Shown piece after piece: positions 58,124 to 64,000 of a stretch of DNA of 64,000 nt. Position numbers and translations under genes: made by a program. The DNA lies in assembly GCA_050246115.1 (NCBI GenBank), contig JBFWWP010000018.1:62001-126000 (forward strand). Direction: 5' to 3'. Within the stretch, counting starts at the first letter, position 1, and each line of letters begins with the position of its first letter. The stretch comes from JBFWWP01 sp050246115 (lineage in GTDB: Bacteria; Planctomycetota; UBA8108; UBA1146; JAJFFE01). The notes beneath the pieces were generated by a model. That model did no database searches and was not told the DNA's origin. It was given only the letters and a program-made list of their open reading frames with translations.

Positions 58124-61102
58124 TCACGGACGCTGCAAGGCGGCACGCTCGGCGAGCATACGCTGCCACCAGGCGCGATCCCGGCGCGGGGGCAGTTCCC
58201 CGAGCTGAGGATCCCCGAGTCGCGCCAGCTTCGCCTGCGCAAGTTGAAACTCGGCTCGAGCCGCCGCGATCTCGCCGCGTTCGGCCGCGAGTTCGCCGAG
58301 GCGAAAGTGCCCCCAAACCGTCAGCGGAGCTTCCGGGTAGCGTTTCAGAGCGCGCTCGTAAAACGCTCTCGCCTGCGCCCGGCGTCCGTCGCTGTACTCA
58401 TTATCGGCCATTCCGAAGGCGCCCTTCTCGGCGAAATCCGACCAGCGGGCCCGAGCCTCGGGGCTCACGGGCACCCCCGGACTCTCGAGCACGTGACGCG
58501 CGGCCTCGGCGAGACGCTCGAAGTGGCCGCGCGCCAAGGCCGGCTGCTGACGGAGCGCTCGCCCCTCCGCGGCGCGAAACAGCGCCTCCGGCAGGCGATC
58601 GCTGCCCCCTTGAGCGGAGAGTCGCGCGGCAAGATCCTCCCACGCTCGCAGAGAAGCGTCGCGCACGGGGTCCGCCTCGGGATCGGCAGGGTCGAGCCCG
58701 AGATGTCGCCGATGGAGTAACGTTGCCTGTTGGTATACCGCTTCGTGCCAGATCGAGCTGGTCGGCAGCATCCCGGAGTAGACGGCCTCGAAGTCGCCCG
58801 CGGCCGCGCGGAGGTCGGACTCACTCCCTCGCGCAACACGCGAGAGCCCGCGCTCGAGGAGCATGTCGAAGCGCAGGGGGCCGGCGTCGGGCTCGTCGAC
58901 GACAGCGTCGAGGATCTCGATCGCTTCGTCGGGGTTGCCGCGCTGGCGCTGGATGCGGGCAAGCAGCAGCGGACGCTGCCAGTAGCGGGCTTCACCGTCG
59001 CCGCTGTCGCGATCGAGCGGCGAGTACTCGCGGAGCGAGTCCCACGCGAGTTCGAGAGCGCGTCCCTCGAGGTAGCACCGGGCCGCATCGAACAAGAACC
59101 GCTGACTCCCGTAGTCGCCCTTGGCTGCTTTCACATACGCTTCGCCGGCGCTCCGCCAGCGCGGGAGGCGTTCTTCGTCCGAAGGCGGCGTAGCGGCCGC
59201 TCGCGACTCGAGAACCTCAGCGAGCAACGGATAGAAACGAGCAGGGCTCCAGACGAGCCCTTCGCACTCCCGCAAGCACGTGAGGGCGGCGTCCAACTGT
59301 CCCTCGCCGTGGAGCAGCTGCGCAAGCGAGATGACCAGCGCCTGCAGGCTGAGTCGCCGTTCGATGCTGTCGAGCGGTGGGGCCGGCACGTCGAGTCGCG
59401 CGAGCAGCTCCGAGAGCCGCGTACTACCGCCTTCAGCGAGAAAGTCCGCTCCCCGTTCTTCGAGATCGAGCTTCCACTCGTCCGCGCGGGCCCAGACTGT
59501 CTCGGGGCTATCCTCCGGGCTCGATCGCAAGACCCGCTCGAGGGCGCCCCGCGCCTGCCGCCGAAGGGTCGCGATGCGACCGAGTTCTTTCTCTCGCTCC
59601 TCGGTCAAGTAGAGGAGCGAGGCGACTTCACCACGGCTCAAGTCGGGTGGCGGGCCAGCATCGAGGATCCCCAAGAGCAGTTCGCGGGTGCCGGCCACCT
59701 CGTTGTCGCGATAGCCGAGAATGGCCTTGAGGTAGTTGAGGCGAGAGAGATCTTCGGCGGTCGCGAGCGAGCGCTCGAGTCGCTCGGTGGTTCGTCGCAT
59801 TCGTCCCCACTCGCGCAGCTTCCACCAAAGCGTGCCACATTCGAAGAGCGTGGCACCCACGTCGGCTTCGGGGATCGTGCCGGTTCGCCCGATCTCTTGC
59901 CAGTGCGCGAGTTCTGCCGCTCGCAAGCCGGCGACCTGGCTCGGGTCGGCGAGCCAGCGAGCGACGCTCGATCGCCCGGCCTCCGACTGGCCATCGAGAA
60001 TCTGGCCGGCGCCGGTCAACAACGTCTCGTAGGTCGAGCTCTCCGCAGTAGAAACGCCGGCGCGTTCACGCAGGCGCTGCACGACGAACGCGACTTCCTC
60101 GCGATCCCCGAGTCGCGCCGCGCCGGCACCGATCAAGAACACATGGCGTGCCGGATCGCCTTCCGGCGCGGCGAACTCCGACCGCAGAGTGGCCTCCCGC
60201 CGCGCGGCTTCCGCCGCGAGTGCCTGGGCAAAGTCCAAGTGGGTCACGCTGAACCCCGGGTCGGATGGATTCAGCACCAGCCCGGCCTCCAGCAGCGCGG
60301 CGCCGCGATCGAAACCCGGCCCGGGCGAGTGAAACGTAGCGATCCCCTGCAGCCATGCGCGCGCGCTCTCCGCATGCTCGGCGGGCTCCGCGAGGTCCGC
60401 GGCGACATTCTCCAGGAGACGCTGAAACTCCGACGAGGCCGCGGGCGTCCCCGACGCACCCTGGATGCGCGCCATACGCCGAGCGAGGTCGCGACGTTCG
60501 GCTCCGTCCGACTGCGGCGCGGTGCGCATGAGCTGGTAGATCGCGAGCGCGCGGTCCCAGCGTTCGAAGAGCAACGCGTGCTCGAGCGCTTGGAGCCGCG
60601 CGTCCGGGTAGTAGTCCTCGAGGTATCGATCACCGAAGATGGGATCTGCTGCGTCGGCCAACAGCGGCAAACCGCCGACCTCGAGGCACCGGCGACGGAG
60701 TTGCACGAGGTGCCGTGGAAGATCGGGGCTCGGCAGCCGCCGCTCGATCACGCCGCGGATCAACTGTCCGTAAGCGAGCACGCCGTCGCGCGTGTCGAGG
60801 GTCGTCCGACGAGCCTCGAGCGCCTCGAGGAACCGCCGATAGGCGACGGCGGGGTACTCGACGCTGAGCGGACCACCCACCAGGGCCCGCACCTCGTTCA
60901 TGGTCCCCGTGCGAATCACACGCAAAGCTCGGTCGATGCGCTCCGCTTCCTCGGACGTAGGTTCAGCGACCTCGGTTGCGCTTGGCACCTCACTGGGGCT
61001 TGGGGGCATGACGAGCAGCACGCCGAGCGGGGCCAGCAAGAGCGCCAGGCCACCCGCCGCGTACCGTACCCAGGGAGGAAGACTCGCGAGTGACGGAGCC
61101 AC
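58124..61102 (-). CDS. Membrane-anchored TPR protein, 992 residues
   Basis: An N-terminal helix (about 12-31, YAAGGLALLLAPLGVLLVM) is followed by a long tetratricopeptide/SEL1-like helical solenoid. Clear TPR-type units lie near the C-terminus, such as ALFRAAEGRALRQQPALARG and WGHFRLGELAAERGEIAAAR. The start is GTG 61102. TPR solenoids assemble protein complexes, and this one faces the periplasm. It heads a three-gene set with the FlgN-like and 878-residue proteins. I do not recognise a specific family. Confidence 0.72.
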   Translation of the reverse strand: MAPSLASLPPWVRYAAGGLALLLAPLGVLLVMPPSPSEVPSATEVAEPTSEEAERIDRALRVIRTGTMNEVRALVGGPLSVEYPAVAYRRFLEALEARRTTLDTRDGVLAYGQLIRGVIERRLPSPDLPRHLVQLRRRCLEVGGLPLLADAADPIFGDRYLEDYYPDARLQALEHALLFERWDRALAIYQLMRTAPQSDGAERRDLARRMARIQGASGTPAASSEFQRLLENVAADLAEPAEHAESARAWLQGIATFHSPGPGFDRGAALLEAGLVLNPSDPGFSVTHLDFAQALAAEAARREATLRSEFAAPEGDPARHVFLIGAGAARLGDREEVAFVVQRLRERAGVSTAESSTYETLLTGAGQILDGQSEAGRSSVARWLADPSQVAGLRAAELAHWQEIGRTGTIPEADVGATLFECGTLWWKLREWGRMRRTTERLERSLATAEDLSRLNYLKAILGYRDNEVAGTRELLLGILDAGPPPDLSRGEVASLLYLTEEREKELGRIATLRRQARGALERVLRSSPEDSPETVWARADEWKLDLEERGADFLAEGGSTRLSELLARLDVPAPPLDSIERRLSLQALVISLAQLLHGEGQLDAALTCLRECEGLVWSPARFYPLLAEVLESRAAATPPSDEERLPRWRSAGEAYVKAAKGDYGSQRFLFDAARCYLEGRALELAWDSLREYSPLDRDSGDGEARYWQRPLLLARIQRQRGNPDEAIEILDAVVDEPDAGPLRFDMLLERGLSRVARGSESDLRAAAGDFEAVYSGMLPTSSIWHEAVYQQATLLHRRHLGLDPADPEADPVRDASLRAWEDLAARLSAQGGSDRLPEALFRAAEGRALRQQPALARGHFERLAEAARHVLESPGVPVSPEARARWSDFAEKGAFGMADNEYSDGRRAQARAFYERALKRYPEAPLTVWGHFRLGELAAERGEIAAARAEFQLAQAKLARLGDPQLGELPPRRDRAWWQRMLAERAALQRP

Positions 61103-61155
61103 GACTACCCCGATCCCAATCTATCCCGAGAGCGCACGTCGGCGAGCCAACGGCG

Positions 61156-61476
61156 TCACGATCGTCGTTTCCGCGGGGTCGGATCCGGCTCCTCCAGTGC
61201 CACGCGAACGTCCTTGAGGCTCATCGTTTCTTTGAGCTCTTGAATGCGTTCCAGTCGTTCGAAGACGGCCTCCGAGTACAAGCGGTGGCCGGAGCGAGTG
61301 CGGGCGTCCTCCGTGATCAGTCCCAGCATCGTGTAGTTGTGAATCGTCTGCCGGGACAGGCCGGTGAAGTCCATGACCTCGCCGATCTTGTAGAGCTTGA
61401 CTCGCGCCTGCTTACGAGCGTGTTCGTCAGGGTCCGTGGTCGGTGGGCGATGCGTCATGCGCCTGCTCGTGTTCAT
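61156..61476 (-). CDS. MerR-family transcriptional regulator
   Basis: 106 residues. The MerR helix-turn-helix and wing are clear (LYKIGEVMDFTGLSRQTIHN, then YTMLGLITEDARTRSGHRLY), followed by a short dimerisation helix (RIQELKETMSLKDVRVAL). It lacks any ligand-binding domain, so it may sense nothing directly or work with a partner. The start ATG 61476 follows GAGGAG. A 15-bp palindrome sits inside the spacer of the promoter 140 bases upstream, as MerR operators do, so it is probably autoregulated. Confidence 0.85.
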   Translation of the reverse strand: MNTSRRMTHRPPTTDPDEHARKQARVKLYKIGEVMDFTGLSRQTIHNYTMLGLITEDARTRSGHRLYSEAVFERLERIQELKETMSLKDVRVALEEPDPTPRKRRS

Positions 61477-61617
61477 GCGACTCCTCGCGGGGCTCCAGGG
61501 CAGACGGCGTCCACCGGCGCTGGCCAGAGGACGGGGCGTCGCCACCACCCCAGACCTCCCCGGACTGATCACCGGGAGGGTCGGTTGCATCCGGCGCGGC
61601 ATGACCGGATGCCAAAG

Positions 61618-61645
61618 TTTATAGTTTACACTTTGTAAAATACAA
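61618..61645 (-). promoter_or_regulatory. MerR-type promoter with palindromic operator in the spacer
   Basis: On the minus strand TTGTAT (61645-61640) and TATAAA (61623-61618) are 16 bases apart. The spacer is almost exactly the palindrome TTTACA-CTT-TGTAAA (61625-61639, perfect arms). The region is the most AT-rich stretch in the window. MerR proteins bind such spacer palindromes, usually with a longer 19-base spacer. Confidence 0.65.
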
Positions 61646-61856
61646 TCTGAACTGCGCCCCTCCCCGGTTGCCCGTCCGAGTCGGGCAACCCCCTTCCGAC
61701 CAACCTCTTACGCTGATCTCCGGAGATTCTCGGTCCGACCGACGGCGAAATCCTCAATCTCCTTCCAGGTGCGCGGTGGCGTCGATGTCGTTGGGACGCA
61801 CAACGGCGACAAGCGCCGACACGCCGGCACTCTTTCCTCCCCCTTCGTTCGTCCAA

Positions 61857-61899
61857 CCGCGGCAGTTCAGGGCACGCCCAGCCCTTTGGACTGCCGCGG
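61857..61899. other. 15-bp hairpin in the isomerase leader region
   Basis: CCGCGGCAGT (61857-61866) pairs with ACTGCCGCGG (61890-61899). AGGGC (61869-61873) pairs with GCCCT (61881-61885) inside it. No U-tract on either side. A leader structure or insulator between divergent units. Confidence 0.6.
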
Positions 61900-62185
61900 T
61901 CTCTCCGCGCCCCCCCGGCCCGTCCGGTCAGAGGGGGCTGTCGCCGAGAATCTCGCGCGACGCTCCGGGGTGCCCCCTTCCGCGAATCTGCGGGGACGCT
62001 TACGATCCTCGGCTCGGGCGCGGTCGAAACGCGGCCGACCGGGCACGATGCCCGCGGTTTCAACTTCGGGTTCGAGTTCCAGACCCCGTATCGCACGGGA
62101 GTTTGTCGGCAAGCGACCTCGGATCCCCCATGAGGCTCGAGCGTGCTGCTCGCCCGACTCGGCCCACACGCGACAAGGAGTCCCG

Positions 62186-63613
62186 ATGAGTTGTACTCGT
62201 TCCATCGCCCTGGCGCTGACGCTGACTTGGATCACCTCGGTTGCGGCCGCGGAGCCGGACGTACCCGCCCTACCGGACGGGGTGTACACCGCTATCGATA
62301 CCAACCTCGGCAAGATGGTTTTGCGGCTGTACCACGACAAGGTCCCGTTCACGGTCGCGAACTTCGTCGGGCTGGCGGAAGGGACCACTCCCTGGACCGA
62401 CCCGAAGACCGGCGAGAAGGTCACCCGCCCATTCTACGACGGACTGACGTTTCACCGGGTCATCGACGGGTTCATGATCCAGGGGGGCTGCCCCCTCGGC
62501 AACGGCATGGGCGACCCTGGCTACAAATTCGATGACGAGTTCGAGCCCTCGCTCAATCACGACCGCGCGGGGATCCTGTCAATGGCCAACTCCGGTGCGA
62601 ACACCAACGGCAGCCAGTTCTTCATCACACTCGCCCCCACCACGCACCTGAACAAACGGCATTCCGTCTTTGGCGAGGTGGTGCAAGGGCTCGAGGTCTT
62701 GCAGGCGATTGGCAAAGTACGCACCGAAACCGCCGACCGTCCGGTGGAACCGGTCGTAATGAACTCGGTCCGAGTGCTGCGCGTGGGCGCGAGCGCACAG
62801 GGCTTCGCGACTGCGGAGCACCTCGCAACGCTCCAAGCGGAACGCGAAGCGAAACTCGCTGTCGAGCGCGAGAAGAATCGCAAGGACGTTCCCGACGCCA
62901 CCGGCGAAGTCGACGGCACCCGACTGCCTGAATCCATCAGCACGCCCTACGCGACCGTGAAGGTCCGCTACGTCTTGATCCAGCACCGTGGATGTCAAGG
63001 CGGTCACAACGGGCTCTACTACGATGCCAACGGGGCCATGGAGGTGGGACGGCGCATCGCCGCACTGGCGCGTCTTCGGGACGCGAACTTCACGGATCTC
63101 GTCGCCAAGTACTCGGACGACAAGCGCCGCAGTGAAGCAACGCTGAGCGGATCGCGTATGCAGCCCTTCTTGAAGCCCCTCATGAACATGCAGGCGGGGA
63201 ACGTGAGCGATCCCATTGCCGCCCCGATGGGCGTCTTCGTCTTCGAGATCCTCGAGACCACCGAAGGATCAGCCAACTCACCGGCGCCGGCCGGCGGCGG
63301 CGACCAAGTCTCCTGTCGCCATATCCTCCTGCAATTCGCCGGCTGTCAGCGGACCAAGTCCGACCGTACGGAAGCCGAAGCCCGTGCCAAGATCGAGGAG
63401 GCGCTGGCGGCGCTCGAGGCGGGCGGCGACTTCGCCGAACTCGCCAAACAGTACTCCGACTGCCCATCCGCGGCCTCCGGCGGTGACTTGGGGACCTTTG
63501 GACGCGGCGCGATGGTGGCTGACTTCGAGAAGACGGCGTTTGCGCTCCAACCGGGTAAGTACTCGGAGATCATCCGCACCCCGTTCGGGTTCCACATCGT
63601 GTACCGGTACTGA
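62186..63613 (+). CDS. Secreted cyclophilin fused to two parvulin domains
   Basis: 475 residues. A signal peptide (SIALALTLTWITSVAAA, cleaved near 22) is followed by a cyclophilin-type peptidyl-prolyl isomerase (about 30-195) with the catalytic Arg91 in FHRVIDGFMIQGG and NGSQFFITLAPT. A linker leads to a first, divergent parvulin-like domain (about 255-355, VRYVLIQHRGCQGGHN). The second parvulin domain is better conserved (about 370-475, SCRHILLQFAGC, GGDLGTFGRGAMV, FGFHIVYRY). The start ATG 62186 follows AAGGAG. It would catalyse proline isomerisation of exported proteins in the periplasm. Three isomerase domains of two unrelated folds in one chain is unusual. Confidence 0.9.
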   Translation: MSCTRSIALALTLTWITSVAAAEPDVPALPDGVYTAIDTNLGKMVLRLYHDKVPFTVANFVGLAEGTTPWTDPKTGEKVTRPFYDGLTFHRVIDGFMIQGGCPLGNGMGDPGYKFDDEFEPSLNHDRAGILSMANSGANTNGSQFFITLAPTTHLNKRHSVFGEVVQGLEVLQAIGKVRTETADRPVEPVVMNSVRVLRVGASAQGFATAEHLATLQAEREAKLAVEREKNRKDVPDATGEVDGTRLPESISTPYATVKVRYVLIQHRGCQGGHNGLYYDANGAMEVGRRIAALARLRDANFTDLVAKYSDDKRRSEATLSGSRMQPFLKPLMNMQAGNVSDPIAAPMGVFVFEILETTEGSANSPAPAGGGDQVSCRHILLQFAGCQRTKSDRTEAEARAKIEEALAALEAGGDFAELAKQYSDCPSAASGGDLGTFGRGAMVADFEKTAFALQPGKYSEIIRTPFGFHIVYRY

Positions 63614-63625
63614 TCGGAACACGGT

Positions 63626-63675
63626 GAAGAAAGAAAACCACCGCTCGCGACGCAAGCGCCTCGCGGGCGGTGGTT
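63626..63675 (-). terminator. Intrinsic terminator of the right-edge membrane protein gene
   Basis: Read on the minus strand, AACCACCGC (63675-63667) pairs with GCGGTGGTT (63644-63636). The stem is followed by TTTCTTTCTTC (63636-63626 region). It ends transcription about 65-115 bases after the stop at 63742, facing the convergent isomerase gene. Confidence 0.8.
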
Positions 63676-63741
63676 CCTGGCCGTCAAAGGCCCGTGGTCA
63701 GCGTTCGCACGCGCAGGTTCCCAGCTCCCCGCCGGTGACGG

Positions 63742-64000
63742 TCAGCCTGCTTCTTCGGGGATCAGGCTCTTGAGACCGTTGATGCGGACCAGGTAGACGA
63801 TCATGAGAACCGGGGTCGCGAAGAAGGCGAACATGCTGAGGAACGGCACGAACATGCAGGTCATGCTGATCGCTGCCGCGAGACCCAGGTTCTTGCCACA
63901 ATCGCCGAACCGAGTCGCCAGGTCTTGGTCGTTGGCGGGATCGTCGATGTAGTTCTTGAACGACTCCGGGATCTTGAACGGAGCGAGGATCCACAAGATC
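63742..64000 (-). CDS. Membrane protein of unknown function, C-terminal part (cut by right edge)
   Basis: At least 85 residues are in the window, ending KSLIPEEAG. There are two closely spaced hydrophobic segments (LGLAAAISMTCMFVPFLSMF and AFFATPVLMIVYLVRI) after a polar region FKIPESFKNYIDDPANDQD. The frame is open to the edge, so the N-terminus lies outside; a TTG at 63996 is not a convincing start. No family recognised. It is followed by an intrinsic terminator. Confidence 0.6.
   Translation of the reverse strand, partial: ILWILAPFKIPESFKNYIDDPANDQDLATRFGDCGKNLGLAAAISMTCMFVPFLSMFAFFATPVLMIVYLVRINGLKSLIPEEAG

Larger units (their letters stand above)
61477..62185. other. Divergent control region between merR-type and peptidyl-prolyl isomerase genes, 709 bp
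   Basis: Contains the MerR promoter/operator and a 43-base hairpin, both listed separately. I see no credible gene. The frame of the isomerase is open back to 61769 but reads non-coding. Confidence 0.5.

Noticed and set aside
58730..61093. A 787-codon plus-strand open frame antisense to the TPR gene
   Set aside because: No recognisable motif, arginine-rich composition, and the minus strand carries a consistent TPR protein.

Overview
The window is GC-rich and densely coded. It has the features of a free-living, double-membraned bacterium: a type II secretion system (T2SS), a TonB-dependent receptor, lipoproteins with lipobox cysteines, sigma-54 activators and a Hanks-type kinase. Two secreted proteins carry paired EF-hand/dockerin-like repeats of the form GDxNxDxxxNIxDAxxLLxFLF, and Kelch-type lipoproteins lie beside them. 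That mix is most familiar from Planctomycetota. This placement is an inference from protein style, because no rRNA or other marker gene is present. I saw no tRNA, rRNA, CRISPR array, insertion sequence or prophage.

Layout. (1) 1-4013, minus strand: a reductive pyrimidine (uracil/thymine) degradation operon, with a beta-ureidopropionase-like amidohydrolase, an NCS1 nucleobase permease, a class III aminotransferase and the start of a PreT-type dehydrogenase subunit. (2) 4228-5891, minus: a 33-residue lysine-rich protein and a TIGR00300/ornithine cyclodeaminase-type enzyme. (3) 6198-30889: a signalling and T2SS region. The plus strand carries a Ser/Thr kinase, an FHA-GAF-sigma-54 activator, a secretin-N-domain-like protein and gspD-E-F-G-H-I-J, then a Kelch lipoprotein, a HEAT-repeat protein and a second Kelch lipoprotein. 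The minus strand carries the rest of the inner-membrane platform (GspK, GspC/PilP-like, PilM-PilN/GspL-like, PilO/GspM-like). The secretion machine is therefore split into two convergent blocks around its probable cargo or accessory proteins.

(4) 31134-34823, minus: a DUF3187 outer-membrane protein, a small unknown protein, and a secreted protein with dockerin-like repeats and a beta-helix-like domain, closed by a clear intrinsic terminator. (5) 35561-46462, plus: a large TonB-dependent receptor and then a tightly overlapping operon holding a lipoprotein, a DUF3450-like coiled-coil protein, a TtpC-type ExbB with a periplasmic extension, ExbB, ExbD, TonB, a TPR lipoprotein and a lamin-tail/dockerin-like lipoprotein. 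The divergent dockerin/beta-helix gene, the receptor, the TtpC-type energy unit and the second dockerin-like lipoprotein look like one envelope system. This is the most interesting locus in the window. (6) 46501-46800: a compact structured element with a promoter-like sequence, several strong hairpins and an 18-codon reading frame whose Shine-Dalgarno can be paired away. It lies upstream of rsgA.

(7) 47139-53649: rsgA, then a minus-strand stress/regulation group (tandem UspA, APH-AAA kinase, NtrC-type response regulator, host-attachment/baeRF protein). (8) 53953-61476: a DUF2007 protein, a YigZ/IMPACT protein, an envelope trio (TPR protein, FlgN-like coiled coil, 878-residue secreted protein) and a MerR regulator with a near-ideal palindromic operator inside its own promoter. 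(9) 62186-64000: a secreted cyclophilin fused to two parvulin domains, then a membrane protein cut by the window edge, with its intrinsic terminator. Many junctions overlap by 1-4 bases (ATGA, GTGA, TAGTG, TAATG), which fixes several starts and indicates translational coupling.
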